Numbered from the stretch's first letter, positions 7,940 through 18,008 are shown. The stretch is 64,000 nucleotides of DNA from Demequina litoralis (GCF_030418455.1 NZ_JAUHPW010000007.1:117240-181239), one strand, 5' to 3'. The notes: a model not told the origin generated them from the letters alone. Program-made: numbers and translations.

Positions 7940-8989
7940 CTACGCCTCGACGGCCTGAGCCGCGTCCACCACCTCGCCCACGAGCCGCTCGATGACGTCC
8001 TCGAGCATCGCGGCACCCAGCACCTCGTCGGTCTCCGGGTCGCGCACGAGCGCGAGATGCGTGCCCTTCGCCTGCATGGCGGAGAGCGCCTCCTCGAGCG
8101 ACGCCTCCGGTGAGATCACCGTGAGCGGCCGGATCGCATCGTCCGGCACGGGCTTGGTGGCGCCGCCGCGCGGCACCGACGCGAAGTCCTTGAGGTGCAG
8201 GTAGCCCGCGTACCCGCCGTCCTCGCCGACGACCGGGAAGCGCGAGAAGCCGGTGCGCACGCACTCCTTCTGCGCGCGCTGCGGCGTCACGTCGACGGGC
8301 AGGGTCGCGAGCGAGGCGAGCGGCGTCATGACGTCCCGCACGGTCTCGAAGCTGAGCGTGAGCGAGCCCGAGAGCACCTGGTGCTCGTGCTCGTCCAGCA
8401 GCCCCTCGGAGCGGGACTCCGCGAGGTAGCCCTCCACGTCCTCCGCGCGGAAGGTCGACGTGACCTCGTCCTGCGGCTCCACCTTGAGCAGGCGGAGCAC
8501 CACGTTCGCGGACTGGTTGAGCAGCCAGATGAGCGGCTTGAGCACCCACACGATCGCGTACAGGGGCGGGCCGAGCACGATCGCCGCACGCTCCGGCCCG
8601 GCGATCGCGATGTTCTTGGGGACCATCTCGCCGAGCACCATGTGCAGCGCGACCACGATGACGAGCGCGATGGTGAATGCGATGCCGTGCACCCAGGCGC
8701 CCGTGATGCCGATGGCCTCCAGCGGCACCTCGAGCAGGTGCGCGACGGCGGGCTCGGCGACGGCACCGAGGCCCAGCGAGCACGCGGTGATGCCCAGCTG
8801 GGCGCCGGCCATCATGAGCGACACGTGCTCCATCGCGCGCAGCGTGATCCGCGCGGGGCGCGAGCCCTCTGCCGCGCGCGGCTCGATCTGCGTGCGGCGG
8901 GCGGAGATGAGCGCGAACTCGGCGCCCACGAAGAACGCGTTGCCGAGCAGCAGCGCGACGGCGATGAGCAGCGCGGTGTAGTCGTTCAT
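7940..8989 (-). CDS. CNNM/DUF21-CBS protein of the HlyC/CorC family (short)
   Basis: 349 residues. The N-terminal DUF21/CNNM membrane domain has three to four helices and the signature GEMVPKNIAIAGPE. A CBS pair follows (RDVMTPLASLATLP; MQAKGTHLALVRD). No extended CorC_HlyC C-terminal domain is present. Members are linked to magnesium or cobalt handling. The ATG overlaps the stop of the upstream paralogue (ATGA at 8986-8989), so the two are probably translated together and may form a heteromer. Ion specificity cannot be read from the sequence. Confidence 0.85.
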   Translation of the reverse strand: MNDYTALLIAVALLLGNAFFVGAEFALISARRTQIEPRAAEGSRPARITLRAMEHVSLMMAGAQLGITACSLGLGAVAEPAVAHLLEVPLEAIGITGAWVHGIAFTIALVIVVALHMVLGEMVPKNIAIAGPERAAIVLGPPLYAIVWVLKPLIWLLNQSANVVLRLLKVEPQDEVTSTFRAEDVEGYLAESRSEGLLDEHEHQVLSGSLTLSFETVRDVMTPLASLATLPVDVTPQRAQKECVRTGFSRFPVVGEDGGYAGYLHLKDFASVPRGGATKPVPDDAIRPLTVISPEASLEEALSAMQAKGTHLALVRDPETDEVLGAAMLEDVIERLVGEVVDAAQAVEA

Positions 8990-10383
8990 CGGCCGGCCTC
9001 CTCGCGCGCGTCGTCCGTGGACTCGGCATCGGGCTCGGGCGGCGCGACCACCTCGACCACCACGCGGTCCACGCGGTGCCCGTCGAGTCGCGTGACGCGC
9101 ATGCTCGCGGTCACGGGCGTCGGGAGGCCGTCCTCGTCGCGCGCGGACTCGTCGCGCGCCTCGAGCTCGACCACGTCGCCCACGTGCGGGAAGCGCTCGA
9201 GCCGCTCGGTCAGCAGCCCGCCCAGGGTGTCGGACTCGCGCGCCTCCGGCAGCTCGAGGCCCATGACCTCGCCCGCCTCGTCGGGACGCAGCAGGCCCGA
9301 CAGGGACCAGCGGCCGTCGCGCAGGCGGCGGTGGCGGCTCACGGGCCGGTCCTGCTCGTCCTCGATCTCGCCGACGATCTCCTCGACGAGGTCCTCGAGC
9401 GTGACGATGCCGTCGGTGCCGCCGTACTCGTCGACCACCACGGCCACCTGCGCGCCCTCGCGCAGCGCCGCGAGCACCGCGCTCAGCGGCATCGTCGACG
9501 GCACGGACGCGACGGGGAGCGCGATCTCGCCCACCGTCGTCGACTTGCGGGAACGTGCGGGCACCGCGAGGGCCCGCTTGAAGTGCGCGACGCCCACGAT
9601 CTGGTCGACGTCCTCGCCCATGACGGGGAAGCGGGCGTGACCGGTGCGCGAGGCGAGCGCGAGCACGTCGGCGACCGACGCATCGGCCTCCACGAAGTGC
9701 ACGCGCGTGCGCGGCGTCATCGCGTCCGAGGCGGTGCGTTCGCGCATCTCCGCGGCGCGTGCGAGGCGACGCGCGACGCGCGGCTCCAGCGTGCCCTGCT
9801 CCCCGGAGCGCTCCGCGAGCGACTGCAGCTCGCGCGCGGACCGCGCGGACGCGAGCTCCTCGCGCGGCTCGATGCCGAGCATCCGGACGATGCGGTTGGC
9901 GCCCCCGTTGAGGACGCGGATGAGCGGGCCGGCGAACCACGTGAAGCCGCGCTGCGCGCCCGCGACGGCGCGGCCGATGCGCAGCGGCTCGGCGATCGCC
10001 CAGTTCTTGGGCACGAGCTCGCCGAACACCATCTGCGTGCCGGTGGCGAGGATGAAGGCCAGGGTGAGCGCGACGCCCAGCGCGGTCGCCTCGGGCAGGC
10101 CCGCGGACTCGAGCGGGACGCGCAGCAGCGTCGCGATCGACGGCTCCGCGATGAAGCCGACCATCAGCGAGGTGACGGTGATGCCGAGCTGCGCGCCCGA
10201 CAGCTCGGTCGACAGCTTCTTGAGGCCCGCCTGGAGCGAGCGGGCGCGGCGGTCGCCGGACTCGGCGGCGCGGTCGACCGTCGGACGGTCGACCGTGACG
10301 AAGGCGAACTCGGCCGCGACGAAGAGCGCGTTCGCGGCGATGAGCACGACCGCGAGGAGAAGGAGCAGCCAGGCCTCGGTCAT
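8986..10383 (-). CDS. CNNM/DUF21-CBS-CorC family protein (long)
   Basis: 465 residues: DUF21 membrane domain (GELVPKNWAIAEP), CBS pair (SDAMTPRTRVHFVEAD; EGAQVAVVVDEYGGTDG) and a C-terminal CorC_HlyC domain (GLLRPDEAGEVMGLELPE). The order and length are typical of actinobacterial hemolysin-III-unrelated CorC-like transporters. ATG 10383 has GAGGGAG upstream; a possible -10 TACACT lies at 10486-10491 on the minus strand. It is the first gene of a coupled pair. Confidence 0.85.
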   Translation of the reverse strand: MTEAWLLLLLAVVLIAANALFVAAEFAFVTVDRPTVDRAAESGDRRARSLQAGLKKLSTELSGAQLGITVTSLMVGFIAEPSIATLLRVPLESAGLPEATALGVALTLAFILATGTQMVFGELVPKNWAIAEPLRIGRAVAGAQRGFTWFAGPLIRVLNGGANRIVRMLGIEPREELASARSARELQSLAERSGEQGTLEPRVARRLARAAEMRERTASDAMTPRTRVHFVEADASVADVLALASRTGHARFPVMGEDVDQIVGVAHFKRALAVPARSRKSTTVGEIALPVASVPSTMPLSAVLAALREGAQVAVVVDEYGGTDGIVTLEDLVEEIVGEIEDEQDRPVSRHRRLRDGRWSLSGLLRPDEAGEVMGLELPEARESDTLGGLLTERLERFPHVGDVVELEARDESARDEDGLPTPVTASMRVTRLDGHRVDRVVVEVVAPPEPDAESTDDAREEAGR

Positions 10384-10535
10384 CGGCGGGCTCCCTCGCG
10401 CGAGGGGTGGACGGGGGCTGGCGCCGGATGCGGGTCGGGGACCGCGTGCCGGCGCTCGGGACTATGGCCGTCGGACATGGCGTCGAGTGTAATTGATGGC
10501 GCCGGCACCGCAGCGGCGCGGGCCCGGCACCGGGC

Positions 10536-11600
10536 TCACCCGCGGTAGTCGGCCACGCGCGCGTCGTTCATCCAGGACAGGTCCGCGGTGCGTGTGTCGA
10601 GGATGTCGGCGTCGTCCGGCAGCAGCAGGTAGTCGTCGCCGGCGTACGAGCCCTCGTCGTCCCACGTGATGTCGACGAGCAGCCAGCGGCCGTCGACCAG
10701 CACCTTGTTCCACGCGTGCGAGCCGCCGTACCGGCCTGCCGTGTCCGAACCGGTGACCTCGACGGCCTCGAGGCCCGCCTCGTGGGCCATCGCGATGAAC
10801 GCCTTCGAGTAGCCCGCGCACACCGCGTAGCCGTCGACCAGGATCGCGTACGCCTCCTGCGAGTGGGCGACCAGCCCCGAGGAGATGTCCTGCTCGATCT
10901 CGTCGGCCGCCGTGTAGTCGTACTCGGCAACGGCCGCGATGTAGTCGTAGATGAGCCCCACCTTCGCTGCATCGTCCGGCGCGTCGGCGACGCCGGCCGC
11001 CTCGAGCCCGGCCCGCGCGGCCGACACGGTGAGCGCCCGCCGGCGCTCGGACTCCTCGGCCGAGTACGTGTACGTGGGGCGCAGCTCCACGCGGCCCGGC
11101 ACGCGGTAGGCGTGCCCCGTGTCCACGTAGAGGTACGGGTTCTGCGCGAGCACCTCGTCCCACGCGTCCCAGAGGGTGTCGAAGTCCTCGTCGAGCCGGG
11201 TCCACTCGGTGACGTCGATGCGCGCGGTGTGCGCCATGAGCTCGCGCTCGAGGTGGCGGGCGAGGTCGTCGCTGCCGAACAGCGCGTAGCCCTCCTCGGG
11301 CGCCTCGGCGGACAGGTTCTCGACGGTCGGGAGCGCGTATGCGGGCGTCGACCCGGCGCGGAACCCCTCGACGATGTCCGCGACGTCCTCCCAGTGCCAC
11401 GCGAGGTACGCCAGCCCGACCAGGCACGCGACGATCCAGCCGGAGCGGCGGGGACGGCGCGGGGGAGAGGGACGATGCGGCGCGTACGCGGTCGCGACGG
11501 TGGGCGCGAGCGGAGGCTGGGCGGGCGGCGCCGATGCGGTGGGCGCCGCGGGCGCGGCGGCGTACGGATCCGTCCAGCCCGGCTCCCACTCGTGCGCCAT
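10536..11600 (-). CDS. Transglutaminase-like membrane protein (copy B)
   Basis: 354 residues. The N-terminus is Pro/Ala-rich (residues 12-50), one membrane helix spans about 54-70, then an extracytoplasmic transglutaminase-like domain has C261 (DGYAVCAGYS), H295 (GGSHAWNKVLVDG) and D310 (WLLVDITWDD). It is a clear paralogue of 6665-7852, but without the DUF2510 motif. I chose ATG 11600 because GGGGGAT precedes it and longer extensions give no sensible protein. The two copies bracket the CorC pair, suggesting an ancient local duplication. Confidence 0.8.
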   Translation of the reverse strand: MAHEWEPGWTDPYAAAPAAPTASAPPAQPPLAPTVATAYAPHRPSPPRRPRRSGWIVACLVGLAYLAWHWEDVADIVEGFRAGSTPAYALPTVENLSAEAPEEGYALFGSDDLARHLERELMAHTARIDVTEWTRLDEDFDTLWDAWDEVLAQNPYLYVDTGHAYRVPGRVELRPTYTYSAEESERRRALTVSAARAGLEAAGVADAPDDAAKVGLIYDYIAAVAEYDYTAADEIEQDISSGLVAHSQEAYAILVDGYAVCAGYSKAFIAMAHEAGLEAVEVTGSDTAGRYGGSHAWNKVLVDGRWLLVDITWDDEGSYAGDDYLLLPDDADILDTRTADLSWMNDARVADYRG

Positions 11601-11701
11601 GCCATCCCCCGATGCGGCCCGTGTGCCCCGGACGCTACCACCGCATCGTCCCTGCTGGTGGGGCGAAATCGCGGGTGCGGCCCAAGGTCCCGCCTCCCGT
11701 C

Positions 11702-11727
11702 CTGCATAATGATGCATAGTGATGCAT
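11702..11727 (+). promoter_or_regulatory. Probable ArgR operator: three ATGCAT-type hexamers at 10-bp spacing
   Basis: Hexamers begin at 11702 (CTGCAT), 11712 (ATGCAT) and 11722 (ATGCAT), exactly 10 bp apart. The same three-site, 10-bp design stands before argC (49324, 49334, 49344). The site lies 100 bp before the ABC transporter lipoprotein start and overlaps a -10-like CATAAT at 11705-11710. Known actinobacterial ARG boxes contain TGCAT-rich half-sites, so repression by ArgR is likely but inferred. Confidence 0.65.
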
Positions 11728-11826
11728 GAAGCGTCTCCCGGGGACACCTTCCCGGAGGCGCCCGCGGGAGCCCCCACCCCGGACCCGCGGCGCCATGCGC
11801 CCTCATACCCTCGAAGGAGCACCCCC

Positions 11827-12744
11827 ATGCGCAAGCCTGCCCTCGTCATGATCGCGGCGATGACCGCGGCCTCGCTGTCCGCCTGCACCTACGCGTCGCA
11901 GGAGACCGGCGCGTCCGGCGCCTCGTCCGCCGACGCCGCGGCCACGACGGACGCGTTCGACGTGACGACCGTCGCCGTCAACGAGGACGCCGTGGCGCTG
12001 CTCCCGGCCGACATCGCCGACCGCGGCACCCTGCGCGTGGGCATGGAGACCTCCTACGCGCCCGCCGAGTACCTCGACGTCGACGGCACCACGCCGATCG
12101 GCTACGACGTCGACATCGCCGCGGCCGTCGCCGCCGCGCTGGGCCTCGAGGTCGACATCCAGTCGGCGGCCTTCGACTCGATCATCCCGGGCATCGGCAC
12201 CAAGTACGACGCCGGCATCTCGTCCTTCACCATCACCCCCGAGCGCACCGAGGTCGCGGACATGACCTCGTACCTGTCCGTGGGAGAGGCGTTCGCGGTC
12301 GCCGCGGGCAACCCCGCCGGCATCTCTGCCGACGACCTCTGCGGCGCCACCATCGCTCTCCAGACCGGCACCATCCAGCAGGACGAGGCCCTGCAGATGG
12401 CCGCCGACTGCGAGGCCGCCGGCAAGGACGCCCTCGAGATCCTCCCGTTCGACTCGAACGCGGACGCCGCCACCAACGTGGTCGGCGGCAAGGCCGACGT
12501 GCTCTTCGCCGACTCGCCGATCATCGGCTACGCCGTCACCCAGACCGGCGACAAGCTCGAGCAGCTGGGCGACGCCTTCGCCACCGCGCCGCAGGGCGTC
12601 GTGACCGCGCAGGGCTCCGAGACCACCGACGCGATCGCCGCCGCCCTGCAGGGCCTCATGGACGATGGCACGCTGAAGTCGATCCTCGACGCGTGGGGCG
12701 CGGCCGACGGCATGCTCACCACCGCCGAGGTCAACCCCGCCTAG
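11827..12744 (+). CDS. Polar amino-acid ABC transporter substrate-binding lipoprotein
   Basis: 305 residues. A lipoprotein signal ends in LSAC with Cys20. The mature part has the SBP_bac_3 pattern: [50 protein letters not shown] and [13 protein letters not shown]. The family binds polar or basic amino acids outside the membrane. ATG 11827 follows GAAGGAG. First gene of a three-gene transporter operon with a putative ArgR operator upstream, so arginine or another basic amino acid is a reasonable guess. Confidence 0.9.
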   Translation: MRKPALVMIAAMTAASLSACTYASQETGASGASSADAAATTDAFDVTTVAVNEDAVALLPADIADRGTLRVGMETSYAPAEYLDVDGTTPIGYDVDIAAAVAAALGLEVDIQSAAFDSIIPGIGTKYDAGISSFTITPERTEVADMTSYLSVGEAFAVAAGNPAGISADDLCGATIALQTGTIQQDEALQMAADCEAAGKDALEILPFDSNADAATNVVGGKADVLFADSPIIGYAVTQTGDKLEQLGDAFATAPQGVVTAQGSETTDAIAAALQGLMDDGTLKSILDAWGAADGMLTTAEVNPA

Positions 12745-12750
12745 CGCGGC

Positions 12751-12792
12751 CGCCCGGCGCATCGTCCCGTCGCAGGGACGATGCGCCGGGCG
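12751..12792 (+). terminator. 18-bp perfect hairpin built from an inverted pair of the 10-bp motif
   Basis: Arms 12751-12768 and 12775-12792 pair without mismatch around a 6-nt loop. Each arm contains one exact motif copy (12758-12767 and 12776-12785). It sits 7 bp after the binding-protein stop and 24 bp before the permease start, with no T tract. This is the usual place for an element that lets the binding protein be made in excess over the membrane parts, by partial termination or 3' end protection. Confidence 0.7.
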
Positions 12793-12816
12793 CCTCGCCC
12801 GATCCAGGGAGCACGC

Positions 12817-13775
12817 ATGAGCGAGACCGCGCACGACCCGGTCCCCAACCGCATCCACGCCCGGCCCGTCCCGCGGCCCGGCCGGTGGATCGCCGCCGCG
12901 ATCGTCATCGTCCTCGCGGCGATGGCGGTGCACGGGCTGGTCACCAACCCCAAGTTCCGCTGGGACATCGTGTGGGCGTACCTGCGCGACGTCACGGTGA
13001 TCCGCGGCGTCGGCTGGACGCTGCTGCTCACGTTCGGGTCGATGGTGATCGGCGTGGTTCTCGCGGTCCTCCTCGCGATCACGCGCCGTTCCGACAACCC
13101 GGTGCTGCGCTCGGTCAGCTGGTTCTACATCTGGCTGTTCCGCGGCACACCCATCTACACGCAGCTCGTGTTCTGGGGCCTCATCTCGGTGCTCTACCCG
13201 ACGCTGAGCCTGGGCATCCCGTTCGGGCCGGAGTTCGTCACCTTCCAGACCGACGTGGTCATCACTGCGTTCTGGGCCGCGCTGCTGGGCCTGGGCCTCA
13301 ACGAGGCGGCGTACCTCGCGGAGATCGTCCGCGCGGGACTCGGCTCGGTGGACAAGGGCCAGGAGGAGGCCGCCCGCGCGCTCGGCATGAAGGAGCGCAC
13401 CATCCTGCGGCGCATCGTCATCCCGCAGGCGATGCGGGTCATCGTGCCGCCCACCGGCAACGAGACCATCTCGATGCTCAAGACCACGTCGCTGGTGCTC
13501 GCGGTGCCGTTCACGCTCGACCTGACGTATGCGACCAACGCGATCGGCAACCGTCTCTTCGAGCCCATCCCGCTGCTCATCGTGAGCGCCTTCTGGTACC
13601 TGCTCATCACCTCGATCCTCATGGTCGGCCAGAGCTACCTCGAGCGCTACTACGGTCGTGGCACCGGTACCGAGCGGCCCCGCCGCGGCGGCCCGCGCAG
13701 GCCGCGCACCGGACGTCAGGCCGCGATCAAGGCGTCCGGCACGGCCAAGGACGACCCCTTCCTGGAGGTGACCCC

Positions 13776-13779
<4 letters not shown>
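12817..13779 (+). CDS. Polar amino-acid ABC transporter permease
   Basis: 320 residues with five or six membrane helices of the HisM/GlnP type. The cytoplasmic EAA loop reads [23 protein letters not shown], which docks the ATPase. The Arg/Lys-rich tail (residues about 288-310) is longer than usual. ATG 12817 follows AGGGAG. The stop overlaps the ATPase GTG by 3 bp. Only one permease is present, so it should act as a homodimer. Confidence 0.9.
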
Positions 13780-14543
<764 letters not shown>

Positions 14544-14936
14544 CGCGGGTCGGGGTGCGGTGCCAGCCTCCGCCCCCACCCTCCGGACGCGGTGGCGTGT
14601 GGCGTGGCTGTGGTGGCCGCGGTGGCCATGGTGGCCGGCGCTGCCGGCGCTGCCGGCGCGGCCGGCCCGGTCGCCGCGGAGCGCGGCGTGCGTCGTGTTG
14701 GCGTATTCAAGCCGTGGCTGAAATGGCCTCGGACGGCGGCGCGAATGCGCTGGTAGACGGCTGGCATCGGCCGCCGAGACGGGGCTGTTCTAGGAATTCC
14801 TGAGATACGCGGAAGCGAGCATGACCTCTCGCAAGGACACGCCGAGCCCCGGCCGTCGCGCTCACACCCGTCGCGTGCGGGTGGCGCGCACGCGTGCCCT
14901 AGCGGCGTCGTGCCTGGATGGGGCACGATGCGGGGC
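14544..14936. other. Intergenic stretch without a credible gene
   Basis: 393 bp. The left part is a low-complexity run of GGTGGCC and GCCGGC units (about 14605-14670). The right part is less GC-rich and contains no ribosome site joined to a plausible frame. Open frames here encode only Ala/Thr/Pro repeats and look accidental. Confidence 0.5.
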
Positions 14937-15491
14937 ATGAGCGAGGAGTCGACGGCGCCCGCGGGCGGCCCCGGGGAGGGGGTGGCGAGCCGTGCGCTCG
15001 GCACCGACGCTGCGTTGCTGCTGATCGTGCTCGTGGTCGCGATGACCCTCGGCTGGGCCGTCGCCGGGCCCCCGCTGTGGCCGCGCGGCCAGGGTGCGGA
15101 CCCCGAGGGCTGGTTCCGCATCGGCTACCTGGTTGTCGGGGGAGTGCAGGCGCTCCTCCAGCTCCTCGCGCTCGGGGTGTTCCTGCTGGTGCGCCTCGTC
15201 GCGAGGCGTCGTACGGGCAGGAGCCTGTCGGCCTGGTGGGCGGCTGTCCCGTTCGGCGTGCTCGTCGCGTGGGTGGCGGCCGCGACGTACGGCTTCGGCG
15301 AGGATCGGGGCTCGTTCTGGGCCGCGCTGGCGGTCCAGATCGCGGTCTACGGTGTGGGCCTCGCGCTCGTGACGAGGACCGCGCCGGGCCCCACGGGGTC
15401 GCGGGTGGCCCGGACCTCCGGGCTCATCGTCGTGGGCGTCGTGGTGGCGCCCGTGCTGCTCCTGCTCGGCTCGTGCGGCCTGTGGTCGTGA
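14937..15491 (+). CDS. Small four-helix membrane protein of unknown function
   Basis: 184 residues with four hydrophobic segments (about residues 25-45, 65-90, 100-120, 125-145), plus a C-terminal one ending LLLLGSCGLWS. I do not recognise a family. ATG 14937 gives a short polar N-terminus (MSEESTAPAGG) before the first helix; no good ribosome site is visible. It converges on the GNAT gene that ends at 15526. Confidence 0.6.
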   Translation: MSEESTAPAGGPGEGVASRALGTDAALLLIVLVVAMTLGWAVAGPPLWPRGQGADPEGWFRIGYLVVGGVQALLQLLALGVFLLVRLVARRRTGRSLSAWWAAVPFGVLVAWVAAATYGFGEDRGSFWAALAVQIAVYGVGLALVTRTAPGPTGSRVARTSGLIVVGVVVAPVLLLLGSCGLWS

Positions 15492-15525
15492 GGGAAGGGG
15501 TCGGCCCCGTCCCGCCGGTCGCTCG

Positions 15526-16008
15526 TCAGCGCACCTCGCGCGCGAGGTAGAGCGCGCGCTCGCCGGTGTCGGGCTGCAGCAGCGCGAACCCGTGGCGTGC
15601 GTAGAAGCGCAGCGCGTCGCCGTCGCCCTCGTCGACGTTCACCTCCACGAGCCGGCAGGCCCGCGTGACGGCGTGCGCGACGATCGCCTCGACGAGCTCC
15701 GTTCCGATGCCCTGGTCGCGGTAGTCGGGCCGCACGTACAGCTCGTCGAGGAGCGCGACGGGTCCGTCGTGCCACACGTTCGGGCGGTAGGTGACGAGCG
15801 CGAGGCCGATCGCCCGCTCGCCCGCGAGGAACGCGACCGTGTCGGGGGTGTCGAGCATCGGCCGCAGCCGCGCCTCGAGCACGTCGGGTCCCGGGGTCGG
15901 GGTGTCGAACTCGCGGTTGAACGCGTCGAGCAGCCTCGCGACCTCGGCGGCGTCGCCGGGCCCGGCCGTGCGGATCACCCCTCCACGGTAAGTCGCCGCG
16001 TCGCTCAT
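15526..16008 (-). CDS. GNAT family N-acetyltransferase
   Basis: 160 residues. The acetyl-CoA binding motif A is RPDYRDQGIGTELVE near residue 95, preceded by LLDELYVRP and followed by DALRFYARHGF. This is the compact single-domain GNAT fold. Substrate unknown. Starts at ATG 16008. Confidence 0.85.
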   Translation of the reverse strand: MSDAATYRGGVIRTAGPGDAAEVARLLDAFNREFDTPTPGPDVLEARLRPMLDTPDTVAFLAGERAIGLALVTYRPNVWHDGPVALLDELYVRPDYRDQGIGTELVEAIVAHAVTRACRLVEVNVDEGDGDALRFYARHGFALLQPDTGERALYLAREVR

Positions 16009-16056
16009 TTCCCCGTGGGAGTCGAAGATCTCTCAGAACCGTCGCTGAGTTCCCCG

Positions 16057-16130
16057 GGGCGGGGTCCGGGTGGGAGCGGGGTCGGGGTGGGGAAGGGCGG
16101 GGTCGGGGTGGGGGTGGGGGTGGGGGCGGG
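16057..16130. repeat. G-rich tract of GGGGTGGGG-like units
   Basis: About 74 bp of G runs separated by T, A or C on the plus strand, ending at the stop of the 16132 gene. On the minus-strand transcript it reads as a C-rich, G-poor stretch, the composition favoured by Rho loading sites, and it lies just after a minus-strand gene. The plus strand could form G-quadruplexes. Confidence 0.6.
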
Positions 16131-16131
16131 C

Positions 16132-17037
16132 CTAGCTCGCGCGGTAGGCCGCCGCCATGTCCTCCGCTCCATGGCCGGCCTCGACCACGCGGTCGAGCCG
16201 TGCCCGCGCGCCCTCGAGCCCGTCGAGGCGCACCTCCGCCAGCCCCGCGGCTGCGAGGATGAGGTCCGCGTCCTTGGCCGCGGTCGACGCGCCGAAGCTC
16301 ACCTCCGCGAGCCGGTCCTCGAGGATGAGCGCGGCCTTGGTCCGCAGGTAGCCGAGGTCGAGCGGTCCGCTCTCGATGAGCTCGAGGAAGAGCTGCGGCG
16401 CCACGCCCAGGCCTTTCGCGAGCGAGATCACCTCGCCGGCGGCGTTGTTGATCGACAGCACCCACGCGTTCGCGACCAGCTTGAGGCGCTGCGCCGAGCC
16501 GGACGCCGCATCGTCCCCGACCCAGAACGTGCGCATCGCGACGGCATCGAAGACCGAGGACAGGGTGGCGCGGGAATCCTCCGGCCCGGCGGCGAGCACG
16601 GTCAGCGTGCCGAGCTCCGCGGGCTCGCGCGTGCCGAGCACCGGGGCGTCGATGAGCGTGACGTCCAGCTCGTCGGCGAGCGCCGCGATCGCCGGCTGCA
16701 GGTCCAGCCCCACCGTCGCGCACTGCACCCACAGCGTGCCGGGACGCAGGCCGGGCGCGGCGTGGCGCATCACCTCGAGCGTGACGGGGCCGTCGTGGAG
16801 CATGGTGAGCACGACGTCGGCCTCGGCGACCGCCTCCGTCGGGGTCGATGCGACCGTGGCGCCGTCGGCGGCGAGTGCCGCGGCCGTGGCGTGGGTGCGG
16901 TTCCAGACGCGTACGCCGTGGCCCGCGCGCACGAGGTTGCGGGTCATCGCGGAACCCATGATCCCGGTGCCGAGCACCGCGATCGTGAGGGTGCGGAACA
17001 CGCCCTCGGGGGAGGGCGTCGGGGCGGTCTGCGTCAT
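16132..17037 (-). CDS. NAD(P)-binding 3-hydroxyisobutyrate dehydrogenase-like protein
   Basis: 301 residues. The Rossmann motif is TIAVLGTGIMGSAM near residue 18, and NLVRAGHGVRVWNRT follows. The beta-hydroxyacid dehydrogenase segment DAPVLGTREPAELGTLTVLAAG replaces the common DAPVSGG. The catalytic region is GSAQRLKLVANAW with the expected Lys. ATG 17037 has CAGGAG upstream. Substrate cannot be told from sequence. Confidence 0.85.
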   Translation of the reverse strand: MTQTAPTPSPEGVFRTLTIAVLGTGIMGSAMTRNLVRAGHGVRVWNRTHATAAALAADGATVASTPTEAVAEADVVLTMLHDGPVTLEVMRHAAPGLRPGTLWVQCATVGLDLQPAIAALADELDVTLIDAPVLGTREPAELGTLTVLAAGPEDSRATLSSVFDAVAMRTFWVGDDAASGSAQRLKLVANAWVLSINNAAGEVISLAKGLGVAPQLFLELIESGPLDLGYLRTKAALILEDRLAEVSFGASTAAKDADLILAAAGLAEVRLDGLEGARARLDRVVEAGHGAEDMAAAYRAS

Positions 17038-17130
17038 GGGGGCTCCTGCGGTCGACGGATGAGGTCCGGAGGTACAACGTCTCGGGACCCCTGACGGCTT
17101 CCCTCGTGGGGGGACGACGCGACGGTCGAC

Positions 17131-17136
17131 TAGCCT
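17131..17136 (+). promoter_or_regulatory. Leaderless -10 box TAGCCT, 6 nt before GTG
   Basis: TAGCCT, six bases, then the GTG of the lipoprotein at 17143. No ribosome site exists, so transcription probably begins at or beside the start codon. Confidence 0.6.
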
Positions 17137-17142
17137 CGTCGC

Positions 17143-17979
17143 GTGCCCCGACTCCGACTCGCCTCCCTCGCGCTGGCCGCGCTCGCGCTCGCGGGGTGCT
17201 CGCTGCTCGACGCGGCGCCGGGCGGTTCGGGCTCGGCGGCGGCCACGCGCGAGACCTCCGCCGCGCCCGCGACGACCGAGGCGAGCGCGACGCCCTCGGG
17301 GACCGCCGCATCGTCCGACGTGCCCACCCGGGTGATCAACCTCGGCGAGCACGGCTCGTACGGGGTCGTGACGCTCGACCTCGACGCATGGGACGTGCGC
17401 GTCGACTGGCCCGACGACCCGGACGGCACCGACCTCGCCGAGTACATCGCCGATCACCCCGGGATCGCGGTGCTCACGAACGCGGGGATCTTCTCCGACG
17501 ACCTCACGCCGGGCGGGCTGCTGGTCGCCGACGGCGAGGAGCGGCGCGCGCTCAACCTCGCCGACGGCTACGGCAACTTCCACCTCAAGCCCAACGCGGT
17601 GTTCGAGATCCGCGACGACGGCACCGCCGCGATCGTGGACTCCACGCTCTACGACCCCGCGGGGGTGGCGCAGGCGACGCAGTCCGGCCCCGCCCTGCTG
17701 CTCGACGGCGAGATCCACCCGCAGTTCACCGAGGGCAGCGACAACACCGCGCTGCGCACCGGCGTGGGCGTGAGCCCCGACGGAGGCACCGTCTACCTCG
17801 CGATCACTCGCACGTACGTCAACCTGTGGGACTTCGCGGCGATGTTCCGCGACGAGCTCGGCGTCGAGGACGCGCTCTACCTCGACGGGCAGATCTCGCA
17901 GCTGTGGGTCGCCGGCGCGCCGGACCCGACGCCGTACCTCGGCCCGTACGCGGGCGTGATCGCCGCGTACCCGCGCTGA
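17143..17979 (+). CDS. Phosphodiester glycosidase (NAGPA/DUF2233)-type lipoprotein
   Basis: 278 residues. Lipobox LALAGC with Cys19, then a Ser/Thr/Ala-rich linker to about residue 60. The rest matches the NAGPA-like fold: LTNAGIFSDDLTPGGLLVADG, GNFHLKPNAVF, QSGPALLLDGEIH, RTGVGVSPDGGTVYLAIT and ALYLDGQISQLWV. The family cleaves GlcNAc-phosphodiester-type bonds or remains uncharacterised in bacteria. Attached outside the membrane. Confidence 0.8.
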   Translation: MPRLRLASLALAALALAGCSLLDAAPGGSGSAAATRETSAAPATTEASATPSGTAASSDVPTRVINLGEHGSYGVVTLDLDAWDVRVDWPDDPDGTDLAEYIADHPGIAVLTNAGIFSDDLTPGGLLVADGEERRALNLADGYGNFHLKPNAVFEIRDDGTAAIVDSTLYDPAGVAQATQSGPALLLDGEIHPQFTEGSDNTALRTGVGVSPDGGTVYLAITRTYVNLWDFAAMFRDELGVEDALYLDGQISQLWVAGAPDPTPYLGPYAGVIAAYPR

Positions 17980-18008
17980 CCCGCCCGCCGGGGGCAGGCC
18001 ACGCTCGC

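Noticed and set aside
11719..11826. N-terminal extension of the binding lipoprotein to 11719
   Set aside because: It would place 36 residues before the lipoprotein signal and begin inside the putative operator; GAAGGAG supports ATG 11827.
14544..14936. Open frames in the 393-bp gap
   Set aside because: They encode only low-complexity Ala/Thr/Pro or Arg runs, have no ribosome site, and coincide with GGTGGCC repeats.
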